Shown piece after piece: positions 53,862-62,282 of a stretch of 64,000 bases of DNA. Where the stretch lies: positions 992,001 through 1,056,000 of the forward strand of contig NZ_CCBB010000003.1 of the NCBI RefSeq assembly GCF_000613185.1, in the 5' to 3' direction. This stretch comes from Mycolicibacterium cosmeticum (GTDB taxonomy: Bacteria > Actinomycetota > Actinomycetes > Mycobacteriales > Mycobacteriaceae). The notes under the pieces were generated by a model. That model was not told the DNA's origin. It saw only the letters and a list, made by a program, of their open reading frames with translations, and made no database searches. How positions within the stretch are numbered: the stretch's first letter is position 1; the number at the start of each line of letters is the position of its first letter. A program made the translations under genes and the position numbers.

Positions 53862-55115
53862 ATGCGACGTTGGAAGTCCGCGGCGGCGGTCCTGGCTTCG
53901 GTGGCGCTGGCCTCCGGCCTGATCGCGGGCTGCTCGCAGGCCAAGCCCGCGCAACCGCCGGCGGGCTCGGGGGAGCCGTCGATCCAGCTGCCCGCCGACT
54001 ACTCGGGTTCCGGGCCGGGCACGCTGATCAGCGCCACCAAGTTCGACACCATCGACCGCCGCATGCTGCGGGTCTCCTCGGTCGCGGCCCGGTTCACCTA
54101 CACGTCCACCTCGGGGATCGACGGCAGCCCCCAGGTGGTCTCCGGCAGCGTGTTCGCGCCCAACGGTGCACCGCCGGACGGCGGCTGGCCCGTCATCGTC
54201 TTCGGGCACGGCACCACCGGCGTCGAGCCCGACTGCGCACCCTCGCTGTCGCCGACCCTGTTCGGGTTCTCCGATGCGGTCCGCGCCCTCATCCAGCTCG
54301 GCTATGTCATGGTGGTGCCGGATTACCAGGGCCTGGGCACCCATGACACCTATCACCCGTACCTGGACGCCGCGACCGTCGGGCACAACATGATCGACGC
54401 GGCCCGTGCGGTCCGCAAGCTGGTCCCCGACACGTCGGACAAGTGGGTGGCCTTCGGCGTCTCCCAGGGTGGCCAAGCCTCTTGGGCCGCAAACGAATTG
54501 GTCAACACCTACGGTGCCGGGGATACTCGGCTGGTCGGCTCGGTGAGCGTGTCGCCGGCCGCCGACGTGACGGGCCTGGCCGACGTCGCCGCCGAGGGCA
54601 GGTTGACACCGCAGCAGGCCGTCGCGCTGGCGCTGTTCCTGCGCGCCCTGAAGAACCAGGTTCCCGACCTGAATCTCGACGATTTCCGCCGGGGACTGGT
54701 CAAGGAGAACTGGGATCTGCTGACCGGTTGTTCGGATGTGGACGCGCAGAAGCGCCTGGAGATCGCCAACCAGGTGCAGCCCGACGACCTGCGCCCGGCC
54801 ACCCCGCAGGCCACCGACGAACTGCGCGGCTACCTGAACCGGATGAGCGGGCTGCCGCGGTTCCAGGCCAGCGCGCCGATGCTGATCGTGCACGGTGACG
54901 CCGACGAGACGGTTCCGGTGCAGTGGACCGAGGAGGCCGTCAAGCGGGCCTGCGATCTCGGGGACACCCTGGCGTCGTTCATCGCGGCCGGCCGCCATCA
55001 CGGCGATTTCGACCCCATCGTGGCGCTGGACTGGGTGCAGAAGCGGTTCGCCGACGCCCCGGCCGACAACACGTGCACCGTCGAAGGTGGACCCTCGATC
55101 CTGAAGACCACCTGA
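53862..55115 (+). CDS. secretory lipase family (LIP) lipoprotein, paralogue 2
   Basis: A protein of 417 residues. Lipobox LIAGC with Cys24 after a clear signal. The hydrolase motifs are GPGTLISATKF, GGWPVIVFGHGTTGVEPDCAPSLSPTLF, DYQGLGTHDTYHPYLDAATVGHNMIDAARAV, FGVSQGGQASWAA with Ser201, HGDADETVP (Asp) and GRHHGDFD (His). It shares the whole motif series with paralogues 1, 3 and 4. ATG 53862 has an AGGAGAG site; ATG 53841 is an alternative. It lies between the second Wzz-like gene and an acyltransferase gene, which suggests a role in ester turnover of the polymer. Confidence 0.86.
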   Translation: MRRWKSAAAVLASVALASGLIAGCSQAKPAQPPAGSGEPSIQLPADYSGSGPGTLISATKFDTIDRRMLRVSSVAARFTYTSTSGIDGSPQVVSGSVFAPNGAPPDGGWPVIVFGHGTTGVEPDCAPSLSPTLFGFSDAVRALIQLGYVMVVPDYQGLGTHDTYHPYLDAATVGHNMIDAARAVRKLVPDTSDKWVAFGVSQGGQASWAANELVNTYGAGDTRLVGSVSVSPAADVTGLADVAAEGRLTPQQAVALALFLRALKNQVPDLNLDDFRRGLVKENWDLLTGCSDVDAQKRLEIANQVQPDDLRPATPQATDELRGYLNRMSGLPRFQASAPMLIVHGDADETVPVQWTEEAVKRACDLGDTLASFIAAGRHHGDFDPIVALDWVQKRFADAPADNTCTVEGGPSILKTT

Positions 55116-55142
55116 CCCGGACGCGACGACCCGGAGAACGCC

Positions 55143-56417
55143 ATGACAGATACCAACGCCGCCCGCGAGGACGCCCAGCCCGTCATCGAATCGCAGGTGC
55201 TGGCGACGTCGCCGACGCACCGGCGCATCATCGGCCTGGACGGGGTGCGCGGGCTGGGCTGCCTGGCCGTGGTCGCCGGTCACGTCGGGATCGCGTATTC
55301 GCCGATCGTGCATCACAAGGCGAAGTTGGACATCCTGGGCCTGGCGCTCATCCTGTTCTTCGTTCTCAGCGGATTCCTGCTGTTCCTGCCCTATATCCGC
55401 AAGCTGACCAAGCCGGCGGACAAGGCCACCATGCCCGACACCCGGCAGTACGCGCTGCACCGCGTGTTCCGGGTGTTCCCCGGCTATCTGGTCATCTTCT
55501 TGATCTGCAACTTCGTGCTGCAGGTGGCCTACATCCAGAACTCGGCGACCCAGCAGCTGGGCACCGATCAGGGCACCGGCATGATCACCGATCCGTGGGA
55601 GCTGCTGGCCAACCTGACGCTCACCCAGACCTACGTCCCGGAGTACGTGCAGACCGGCATCAGCCCGTCCTGGTCGTTGACGCTGGAGATCGCGTTCTAC
55701 GCGTCGCTGCCGCTGCTCGGCATGCTGTTGTTCGGACTGCGTAAGCGCACCGGTGTCGCGCCGCTGACGCTGGCCTGCCTGGCCCCGGCCATCCTGCTGG
55801 TGCTCGGCGTCATCGGCCGGTTGTTCGCGCCGCTGGTGTTCCAGGCCACCGGGGAGACCAGCGTGGCCATGCAGAACTGGGGTCCGAACTGGGCCGCGGT
55901 GTTCATGCGCAGCTTCTTGACCAATGCCGATCTGTTCGCGTATGGCATGTTCGCCGCCATCCTGTTCGTCGCCATCGAGCAGGGCGTCGTCGGCCCCCGC
56001 GCCGCCAAGCGGATCTGGCTGCTGTCCATCCCCGGACTGTTCGTCGCGATGGTGGCCGCGCTGGCGATCACCATGACCGGAAGCGCCTTCGCGACGGCCG
56101 GAATCGGTTTCGTCTCAGCCGTTTTCATCATCCTGATCGTGCTGCCGCTGGCGTGGGGCGGGAATTCGAAACTGGCCAGCTTCCTGGATTACAAGCCGTT
56201 CCACTTCGTCGGCGTCATCTCGCTGTCGGTGTACCTGTGGCACTACCCGATCCTGCTGCTGCTGGGCCGCTACGGGCTGGCCGCCGGGGACACCTGGGGT
56301 GGCATGTTCCGCAATATCGCCGTCGTGGCGGCGGTGACCATCCTGCTCTCCACCGCCACCTACTACCTGGTCGAGAAACCCGGCCTGGGCCTGGTCAAGC
56401 GATTCCGGAAGAGTTGA
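55143..56417 (+). CDS. acyltransferase-3 family membrane O-acyltransferase
   Basis: A protein of 424 residues with about ten hydrophobic helices. RIIGLDGVRGLGCLAVVAGHVGIAY is the family opening (R-x-x-x-L-D-G-x-R-G and the catalytic His of GHV). LILFFVLSGFLLFLPYIRKL and HRVFRVFPGYLVIF are the R-R and FFVLSGF motifs, and ISLSVYLWHYPILLLL the C-terminal helix. These enzymes move acetyl, succinyl or longer acyl groups onto extracytoplasmic sugars. The stop overlaps the ATG of lipase paralogue 3 (TGATG), a direct coupling of an acylating and a putative deacylating enzyme. Confidence 0.9.
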   Translation: MTDTNAAREDAQPVIESQVLATSPTHRRIIGLDGVRGLGCLAVVAGHVGIAYSPIVHHKAKLDILGLALILFFVLSGFLLFLPYIRKLTKPADKATMPDTRQYALHRVFRVFPGYLVIFLICNFVLQVAYIQNSATQQLGTDQGTGMITDPWELLANLTLTQTYVPEYVQTGISPSWSLTLEIAFYASLPLLGMLLFGLRKRTGVAPLTLACLAPAILLVLGVIGRLFAPLVFQATGETSVAMQNWGPNWAAVFMRSFLTNADLFAYGMFAAILFVAIEQGVVGPRAAKRIWLLSIPGLFVAMVAALAITMTGSAFATAGIGFVSAVFIILIVLPLAWGGNSKLASFLDYKPFHFVGVISLSVYLWHYPILLLLGRYGLAAGDTWGGMFRNIAVVAAVTILLSTATYYLVEKPGLGLVKRFRKS

Positions 56418-57637
56418 TGCGCCACAAGCTGTGGTGGGGCGGTTCGGCCCTGGCCGTCGTCGTGGTGGTCGTGATCGGCATCGTGCTGGTGATCCGGCGC
56501 GACGACGCCAAGCCGGTGGGTCAGGGCGCCGAGACGGGGGCGCAGCCCGTGGCGGGCGCCCAGCTGGGCGGACAGGATCCGGGTGCGCTGGTGAGCGCCA
56601 GCACCATGCCCGAGTTCAACAAGCGGGCGCAGGGCGCGGCGATCAACGCGGCCCGGGTGGTCTACCACTCCACCGAGGGCGACACCGGCGCGCCCACCGA
56701 GGTGTCGGCGTCGGTGTTCGTGCCGCCGGGCGACGCGCCGGCCGGTGGGTGGCCGGTCATCGCGCTCGGCCACGGCACCGTCGGCATCGACGAGCCCTGC
56801 GCGCCGTCGCTGTCGGCCTCGCTGTTGAGCATGGCCGAGGTGGTCGACAAATTCATCGCCTCCGGCTATGCGGTCACGCTGGCGGACTTCCAGGGCCTGG
56901 GCGCGCCCGGGGTGCACCCGTACCTGGATTCGCGGACGGCGGGCCGCAACATCATCGATTCGGTGCGCGCCCTGCGCAAGACCTTTCCGAACGTGTCCGA
57001 CCGATGGGCGGCCTGGGGCGGTTCGCAGGGCGGTGGGGCGGTGTGGGCCGCCAGTGAGCTGGCCGGCGGCTACGCCCCGGACCTGAACCTGATCGCGACG
57101 GTGGCGCTGGCGCCGGCCGCCGACGTGGCCGGCCTGGTCGACAAGGCCGTCGACGGCACCCTGAGCAAGGAACAGTCGGCGGCCCTGGTCCTGGTCATCG
57201 AGTCGATTGCGCGGCTGGACCCGGCGATCAACCGCGACGACTACCGGCGCGGCATCGTCGCGGACAAATGGGACGTGCTCATCGCATGCGCCGGTGATGC
57301 GGTGCGCGACCGCGAGGCCGTCATCGACAAGATCCGGCCCGGCGACGTCGCCCCGCACGACGCGGCGGCGGCCGACCGGCTGCGTGACCACCTGCGTGCG
57401 TGGGCGCTGCCCCAGCAGCGCGCCACCGGCCCGCTGTCGGTGACCTACGGCGGCGAGGACGAGTACATCGACCCGGCGTGGACCGCCCACGCGATCGAGG
57501 CCGCCTGCGCCATGGGCACGCAGCTGATCTCCGAATTCCAGCCCGAGCACGGCCACGGCGACCTGGACGTCGGCGAGCAGTTCGGCTGGCTGCTCGACCG
57601 GATGCACGGCACCCCCGCCTCCGGCGGCTGTGCCTGA
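56417..57637 (+). CDS. secretory lipase family (LIP) protein, membrane-anchored, paralogue 3
   Basis: A protein of 406 residues. An N-terminal helix (WWGGSALAVVVVVVIGIVLVI) without a lipobox anchors it. The motifs are DPGALVSASTM, GGWPVIALGHGTVGIDEPCAPSLSASLL, DFQGLGAPGVHPYLDSRTAGRNIIDSVRALR, WGGSQGGGAVWAA with Ser203, YGGEDEYIDP (Asp) and EHGHGDLD (His). It ends ASGGCA, and the coding end plus stop is repeated in tandem behind the gene. ATG 56417 is coupled to the acyltransferase gene. Confidence 0.86.
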   Translation: MRHKLWWGGSALAVVVVVVIGIVLVIRRDDAKPVGQGAETGAQPVAGAQLGGQDPGALVSASTMPEFNKRAQGAAINAARVVYHSTEGDTGAPTEVSASVFVPPGDAPAGGWPVIALGHGTVGIDEPCAPSLSASLLSMAEVVDKFIASGYAVTLADFQGLGAPGVHPYLDSRTAGRNIIDSVRALRKTFPNVSDRWAAWGGSQGGGAVWAASELAGGYAPDLNLIATVALAPAADVAGLVDKAVDGTLSKEQSAALVLVIESIARLDPAINRDDYRRGIVADKWDVLIACAGDAVRDREAVIDKIRPGDVAPHDAAAADRLRDHLRAWALPQQRATGPLSVTYGGEDEYIDPAWTAHAIEAACAMGTQLISEFQPEHGHGDLDVGEQFGWLLDRMHGTPASGGCA

Positions 57638-57700
57638 GTCTCCGGCGGCTGTGCCTGAGTCTCCGGCGGCTGTGCCTGAGTCTCCGGCGGCTGCCTGAGC
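57619..57700 (+). repeat. 21-bp tandem repeat carrying the lipase 3' end and stop codon
   Basis: Units at 57619-57639, 57640-57660 and 57661-57681 are identical, and a fourth (57682-57700) lacks two bases. Each unit contains CTCCGGCGGCTGTGCCTGAG, that is the codons for SGGCA and the stop TGA in the lipase frame. The true stop (57635-57637) is therefore followed by in-frame copies. Confidence 0.9.
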
Positions 57701-57771
57701 CGCAGGTCAGTGCCCACGAGGTGCCCCGTTGGCTGCCTGTTAGCTGCATCGTGGCGGTACGCCCGGGATCG

Positions 57772-57809
57772 CGTTTGCGATATCAACAAGAGTTGGTACA
57801 ACGCAAACG
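57772..57809. promoter_or_regulatory. inverted repeat CGTTTGCG...CGCAAACG, possible operator
   Basis: Perfect 8-base arms at 57772-57779 and 57802-57809, centres 30 bases (about three helical turns) apart, positioned 12 bases before the -35 of the TTGACA promoter. The left arm lies in CGCGTTTGCG, a string also found upstream of the first glycosyltransferase operon (43101). Confidence 0.35.
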
Positions 57810-57821
57810 TCGTCACCACAG

Positions 57822-57849
57822 TTGACAGGATTCGACGGCAACGTAAATA
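57822..57849 (+). promoter_or_regulatory. possible housekeeping-type promoter (TTGACA-N16-TAAATA)
   Basis: TTGACA at 57822-57827 and TAAATA at 57844-57849. It is a good -35 and a fair -10 for SigA. It would give a leader of about 260 bases for the sugar-phosphate transferase message. Confidence 0.4.
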
Positions 57850-58023
57850 TTGTCCTCGGTTTATCCGGCCGCCGGGCGTGGTTCGTGGTTAGATCGCACT
57901 GTTCGCACGGCGCGGAACCAACCCCTTGGTTGGCTGGCGCGCAAAGTCGTTCTCGGCGGCGGGCAACGGTCGGAAAAGGGTGGGTGCGACATCGCTCACA
58001 CAGCGAAAAATACGCGCTGGATG

Positions 58024-58052
58024 TTGCAACTTACGCGAAAGAAAGCGATAGT
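58024..58052 (+). promoter_or_regulatory. possible promoter (TTGCAA-N17-GATAGT)
   Basis: TTGCAA 58024-58029, spacer 17, GATAGT 58047-58052, about 60 bases before the probable GTG start of the sugar-phosphate transferase. Confidence 0.4.
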
Positions 58053-58120
58053 TTAGGCGAGCCGCGATAGTCTGCGAGCAACAACGCTCGACTGGCGCAG
58101 CAAAGAAGGTGGACCTCCAG

Positions 58121-59617
58121 GTGACTCTTGTGAGAGAGACGGCAGCGCCAGTCGCCGTAGAACGTGCCGAACCTGCCGTTGCTCGTATCGGTGGGTTGCA
58201 CTGGCAGCGTCGTTACGTTCTGGCCCTGACCATCACCGACGTCTTCGTGGTCGGTGCCGCGATGGCCTGCGCCCAAATGGTCCGCCTCGGCCGGCCAGTT
58301 ACCGATTTCGATCCGCTGACCAAGTACTTCGGCCTGCTCTCGGTCATCTTCGGTTTCATGTGGCTTGGTTTGCTGACGGCGTACCGGTCCCGGTCGCCAC
58401 GAGTCGTGGGCGCCGGCATGGAGGAATACCGCCGCGTCCTGTCGGCCACCCTGTCCACGATCGGCGTCGTCGCGGTCACCCTGATGATCTTCCGGCCCGA
58501 GTACGCGCGCGGCTATCTCGCGCTGGCCTTCCCGCTGGGCCTGGTGTTCCTGATGCTCGGGCGCAGCGGCTGCCGCCGCGTGCTGAACTTCTACCGGCGC
58601 CGCGGACGGTGCGTCACCTCGGTGCTGGCCGTCGGTAACCCGGTGGCCGTCAAGAGCCTGGTCCAGTCGCTGGACCGGACCTGGTGGTACGGCTACTCGG
58701 TGGTCGGCGTGTGCCTGACCGGCCGGCCCGGCGGCGGCACCCTGGAGGTGCCCGGCGTGGGCGCGCTGCCGGTGCTCGGTGACGAGGGCCAGGTCGAGGA
58801 GGCCATCGCCCAGGTCGGTGCCGACACTGTCGCGCTGACCGCCACCGAACACCTCGGACCCGAAGGCGTGCGCGAGCTGTCCTGGGAACTGGACCGACTC
58901 GGCGTGGACCTCGTCGTCTCGCCCGGCATGGTGGACGTCGCGGGCCCCCGCCTGACCATGCGCCCGGTGGCCGGCCTGCCGTTGATCCACGTGGAGAAGC
59001 CGCAGTACAGCGGCACCAAGAAGCTGCAGAAGCGGGCCTTCGACGTGTGTGTGGCGGTGACCGTGCTGCTGATGGCCTTCCCGCTGCTGCTCGCCAGCGC
59101 GCTGGCCATCAAGCTCACCAGCCGCGGCCCGGTGTTCTACCTGTCGGAGCGGATCGGCCTGGACGGCAAGCCCTTCCGGATGATCAAGCTGCGCACCATG
59201 GTTGCCGACGCCGACAAGATGGTCGCCAGCCTGGCCGACAAGAACGAGATGGACGGCGGCGTGCTGTTCAAGATCCGGCAGGACCCCCGGGTCACCCCGA
59301 TCGGCCGGATCCTGCGCCGCTACAGCGTCGACGAGCTGCCCCAGTTCATCAACGTGCTGAAGAAGGAGATGAGCGTGGTGGGCCCGCGCCCGCCGCTGCC
59401 GAGCGAGGCCGACTCCTACACCGATCAGGTGCGCCGCCGGCTGCTGGTGCTGCCCGGTATCACCGGCCTCTGGCAGGTCAGCGGCCGGTCGGACCTGTCC
59501 TGGGACGACTCGGTCCGCCTGGACCTGTCCTACGTGGAGAACTGGTCCATCAGCGGTGACCTCGTCATCGCCTTCAAGACCGTGCGGACCGTGCTGGGCG
59601 GGGTGGGCGCGTACTGA
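58121..59617 (+). CDS. polyprenyl-phosphate sugar-1-phosphate transferase (WbaP/EpsE-type initiating enzyme)
   Basis: A protein of 498 residues. Four to five N-terminal helices (ALTITDVFVVGAAMACAQM, YFGLLSVIFGFMWLGLL and others) are followed by a Rossmann-like middle domain (VTSVLAVGNPVAVKSLVQSL) and the catalytic C-terminal domain. The latter has KRAFDVCVAVTVLLMAFPLLLASALAIKLTSRGPVFY, ERIGLDGKPFRMIKLRTMV, RRYSVDELPQFINVLKKEMSVVGPRPPLP and LPGITGLWQVSGRS. It transfers a sugar phosphate to undecaprenyl phosphate, the first step of repeat-unit assembly. GTG 58121 is chosen (AAGGTGG spacing); GTG 58109 is possible. Confidence 0.92.
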   Translation: MTLVRETAAPVAVERAEPAVARIGGLHWQRRYVLALTITDVFVVGAAMACAQMVRLGRPVTDFDPLTKYFGLLSVIFGFMWLGLLTAYRSRSPRVVGAGMEEYRRVLSATLSTIGVVAVTLMIFRPEYARGYLALAFPLGLVFLMLGRSGCRRVLNFYRRRGRCVTSVLAVGNPVAVKSLVQSLDRTWWYGYSVVGVCLTGRPGGGTLEVPGVGALPVLGDEGQVEEAIAQVGADTVALTATEHLGPEGVRELSWELDRLGVDLVVSPGMVDVAGPRLTMRPVAGLPLIHVEKPQYSGTKKLQKRAFDVCVAVTVLLMAFPLLLASALAIKLTSRGPVFYLSERIGLDGKPFRMIKLRTMVADADKMVASLADKNEMDGGVLFKIRQDPRVTPIGRILRRYSVDELPQFINVLKKEMSVVGPRPPLPSEADSYTDQVRRRLLVLPGITGLWQVSGRSDLSWDDSVRLDLSYVENWSISGDLVIAFKTVRTVLGGVGAY

Positions 59618-59641
59618 CCAGGGCCGCCGCCGCGGCTTCGG

Positions 59642-59647
59642 TAGCGT
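59642..59647 (+). promoter_or_regulatory. -10 element for leaderless lipase paralogue 4
   Basis: TAGCGT lies six bases before GTG 59654, with no ribosome binding site between, as in leaderless mycobacterial genes. Confidence 0.4.
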
Positions 59648-59653
59648 GGATTC

Positions 59654-60943
59654 GTGCCGCGGTCCGTGTCTGAAACCCCTGGAATCCCCTCCGACACGCG
59701 GCGGCCGCGCCGCATCAGGCGCGCAATCGTCGCCGTCGCACTGATCGCCGTCGTCGTCGCCGAAATCGCGGCGGCCGTGGCACTTCTGCCGTTCGCCGTG
59801 CCGGTCGGGCTGGCCTATCTCAACCTCTTCCCGTCCTCCGGCGGCGCGCCGGCCCCCATCCAGAGCGCCGACCGCAGCGGTTCCGGCCCCGGGACGCTGG
59901 TGTCGGCCACCACGATGCCCGGGGTGACCCGCAGGATCGAGGCGCGGGGGCTGCGGGCCGCGCGGGTGTTGTACCGGTCCACCAACGGGGACACCGGCGA
60001 GCAGACCGTCGTGTCGGGGTCGGTGTTCGTCCCGACGGGAACCCCGCCGCCCGGTGGTTGGCGGGTGGTCGCGGTCGGGCACGGCACGCTCGGCATCGAC
60101 GGGCCCTGCGCACCGTCGTTGTCCGACAACATGATGGGCCTGCTGCCGTTCGTCACCGCGTTCACCGGCCGCGGTTTCGCCGTCGCGGTCGCCGACTATG
60201 AAGGCTTGGGCACCAAGGGAAACCACCCGTATCTCGATGCCCGCACCGCAGGCCTGAACATCATCGACAGCGTACGGGCGTTGCGGCACACCTTCGGTGA
60301 CGTGTCTTCGGCCTGGATGGCGTTCGGCCACTCGCAGGGCGGCGCGGCGACCTGGGCCGCCGACGAGCAGGCCGGCCGGTACGCGGCCGAACTGACCCTG
60401 ATGGGGGCGGTGGCCGCCGCACCGGCCGCCGACGTGTCCGGGTTCGTGGACAAGGCGCTGGCGCACACCCTGACCCCCGACCAGCTGCTGGCCATGCCGG
60501 TCATCGTGGAGTCCCTGGCCCGCAGGCATCCCGACCTCAACCGCGACGACTACCGGTCCGGTGCGGCCACCAAGTACTGGCAGGTGCTCACCGCCTGCCA
60601 GGCGCCGGAGATCTATCAGCGCGGCGACGCCGGCGCGCAGCTGCGCCCCGAATTCGTCGCGCCCCGCGACGCCGCCGCGGCCGACCGGCTGCGCCGGCTG
60701 CTGCGTGACTGGGCGCTGCCGCAGCGTCCGCTGTCGGCGCCGCTGTCGGTCTGGTACGGCGGGGCCGATACGCTGGTCGACTCGGCCTGGACGGCCGCAG
60801 CGATCGCGAAGGCATGCGCCATGGGAGGAACGGTGACGGTGCAGTTCGAACCGGGGAAGGGGCATGGAGACGTGGACCTGGCTTCCCAATTGGATTGGAT
60901 GGCAAAACGTTTCGCCGACCAGCCGGTGCGCGATGACTGCTGA
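59654..60943 (+). CDS. secretory lipase family (LIP) protein, membrane-anchored, paralogue 4
   Basis: A protein of 429 residues. A basic N-terminus (TRRPRRIRR) and hydrophobic helix (AIVAVALIAVVVAEIAAAVALLPFAV) anchor it outside the cytosol. It has GPGTLVSATTM, GGWRVVAVGHGTLGIDGPCAPSLSDNMM, DYEGLGTKGNHPYLDARTAGLNIIDSVRALR, FGHSQGGAATWAA with Ser227, YGGADTLVDSAW (Asp) and GKGHGDVD (His). It is closest in motifs to paralogue 3. It is separated from the other three by the sugar-phosphate transferase gene and overlaps birA by 11 bases. GTG start, probably leaderless. Confidence 0.85.
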   Translation: MPRSVSETPGIPSDTRRPRRIRRAIVAVALIAVVVAEIAAAVALLPFAVPVGLAYLNLFPSSGGAPAPIQSADRSGSGPGTLVSATTMPGVTRRIEARGLRAARVLYRSTNGDTGEQTVVSGSVFVPTGTPPPGGWRVVAVGHGTLGIDGPCAPSLSDNMMGLLPFVTAFTGRGFAVAVADYEGLGTKGNHPYLDARTAGLNIIDSVRALRHTFGDVSSAWMAFGHSQGGAATWAADEQAGRYAAELTLMGAVAAAPAADVSGFVDKALAHTLTPDQLLAMPVIVESLARRHPDLNRDDYRSGAATKYWQVLTACQAPEIYQRGDAGAQLRPEFVAPRDAAAADRLRRLLRDWALPQRPLSAPLSVWYGGADTLVDSAWTAAAIAKACAMGGTVTVQFEPGKGHGDVDLASQLDWMAKRFADQPVRDDC

Positions 60944-61754
60944 ACCGCGGGCCCTGGACGCCGCGGCGCTGCGCGCCGCACTCGACACGGAGGACACCGC
61001 GGCGCGACCGTGGCGCCGCCTGGACATCGTCGAGGTCACCGGATCCACCAACGCCGACCTCATCGCACGCTCCCGCGACGGTGACGACATAGCCGGGGCG
61101 GTGCTGCTGGCCGAGCATCAGACCGCCGGTCGTGGGCGCGGCGGGCGGTCCTGGGCGGGTGTCCGGCATGGGCAGATCATCATGTCGGTGGGTATCGCCA
61201 CCGACGGCGTCGACGAGCAGCGCTGGGGTCTGGTGCCGCTGCTGGCCGGCGTCGCGGTCGTCGACACGCTGTCCGCGTCGGGCATCGACGCCGGGCTCAA
61301 GTGGCCCAACGACGTGCTCATCGGCACCGCCAAGATCGCCGGGATCCTGGCCGAGGTGGCCTCCCCGAAACCCGTCATCGTGCTGGGGATCGGGCTCAAC
61401 GTCGCCGTCCGGCCCGAGGAGATCGGCCAGCCGCAGGCCACCTCGGTGTATCAGCTCGGGGTCGAGGCGGATCGCACCGATATCGTGCGGACGTTGTTGG
61501 CGCGGCTGGGGGAGCGGATCGGGCAATGGCGGACCGGTGACACCGACGCGCTGCTCGACGATTACCGCGCCCGCAGCGCGACGTTGGGGGCCCGGGTGCG
61601 TGCCCAGTTGCCGGGAGGCCGGGACATCGTCGGCACGGCCGAGGCCATCGACGGGCAGGGCCGGCTGCGCATCGGTACCGAGAGCGGCAGTGAAGTGGTT
61701 TCGGCGGCCGATATTGTGCATTTGCGGCCCGCGGGCGACGGGGCGGTTGAGTAA
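60933..61754 (+). CDS. birA: biotin-[acetyl-CoA-carboxylase] ligase
   Basis: A protein of 273 residues. VTGSTNADLIARSRDG, LLAEHQTAGRGRGGRSWAG (the biotin-AMP-binding GRGRxGRxW) and GLKWPNDVLIGTAKIAGILAEV are the BirA/LplA catalytic motifs. A C-terminal SH3-like domain follows (VRAQLPGGRDIVGTAEAIDGQGRLRIG). No DNA-binding domain is present, so it is a ligase only. It biotinylates AccA3 (EAMKM Lys). In M. tuberculosis birA is directly divergent from accD5; here a 20-kb polysaccharide locus lies between. Confidence 0.93.
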   Translation: MTAEPRALDAAALRAALDTEDTAARPWRRLDIVEVTGSTNADLIARSRDGDDIAGAVLLAEHQTAGRGRGGRSWAGVRHGQIIMSVGIATDGVDEQRWGLVPLLAGVAVVDTLSASGIDAGLKWPNDVLIGTAKIAGILAEVASPKPVIVLGIGLNVAVRPEEIGQPQATSVYQLGVEADRTDIVRTLLARLGERIGQWRTGDTDALLDDYRARSATLGARVRAQLPGGRDIVGTAEAIDGQGRLRIGTESGSEVVSAADIVHLRPAGDGAVE

Positions 61755-61757
61755 AGT
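61752..61757 (+). promoter_or_regulatory. -10 element for the leaderless PH-domain gene
   Basis: TAAAGT ends six bases before GTG 61764, with no ribosome site, indicating a leaderless transcript starting at the GTG. Confidence 0.45.
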
Positions 61758-61763
61758 CACACC

Positions 61764-62282
61764 GTGGGCTACCCGGAGAACGTGCTGGCCAAGGATGAGC
61801 GGGTGGTGCTGCACCGGCATCCGCACTGGAAGCGGTTGATCGGCGCGGTACTGGTGCTGCTGGTCGCCACCGCGCTGGCGGCCTTCGGCGCGGGCTGGGT
61901 GAACCAGACCGATTGGGACGGCAACGCCAAACGGATCCTGTTCGCGGTCATCGGCGTGATCTGGCTGATCCTGGTGGGGTGGCTGACGGTGTGGCCGTTC
62001 CTGAATTGGTGGACAACGCATTTCGTCATCACCGACCGCCGGGTGATGTTCCGCCACGGGCTGCTCACCCGCAGTGGGATCGATATCCCGCTGGCCCGGA
62101 TCAACAGTGTGGAATTCCGGCACGGCCTGCTGGACCGCATGCTGCGCACCGGAACGCTGGTCATCGAATCAGCGGCGCAGGATCCCCTGGAATTCCACGA
62201 CATCCCGCGGGTGGAGCAGGTGCACTCCCTGCTGTATCACGAAGTCTTCGACACCCTGGGTTCCGAGGAATCACCCAGCTGA
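61764..62282 (+). CDS. PH-domain (bPH2/YdbS-like) membrane protein
   Basis: A 172-residue protein. Two hydrophobic helices (LIGAVLVLLVATALAAFGAGWV and ILFAVIGVIWLILVGWLTVWPFL) precede a bacterial PH domain: THFVITDRRVMFRHGLLTRSGIDIPLARINSVEFRHGLLDRMLRTGTLVIESAAQDPLEFHDIPRVEQV. It corresponds by pattern and position to Rv3278c. Its function is unknown; these domains often sit in membrane-stress proteins. Leaderless GTG start. The last 46 bases overlap the convergent gtrA-like gene. Confidence 0.88.
   Translation: MGYPENVLAKDERVVLHRHPHWKRLIGAVLVLLVATALAAFGAGWVNQTDWDGNAKRILFAVIGVIWLILVGWLTVWPFLNWWTTHFVITDRRVMFRHGLLTRSGIDIPLARINSVEFRHGLLDRMLRTGTLVIESAAQDPLEFHDIPRVEQVHSLLYHEVFDTLGSEESPS

Larger units (their letters stand above)
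57638..58120. other. intergenic regulatory region before the sugar-phosphate transferase gene
   Basis: About 480 bases without a gene. It starts with the 21-base repeats, then has an inverted repeat CGTTTGCG (57772-57779) / CGCAAACG (57802-57809) and an AT-rich part unlike the surrounding coding DNA. Two promoter candidates lie inside (57822-57849 and 58024-58052). Apparent short reading frames here lack domains or coding bias. Confidence 0.55.

Noticed and set aside
58031-61090. 1019-codon minus-strand open frame across the sugar-phosphate transferase, lipase and birA
   Set aside because: Spans three well-recognised plus-strand genes and has shadow composition.
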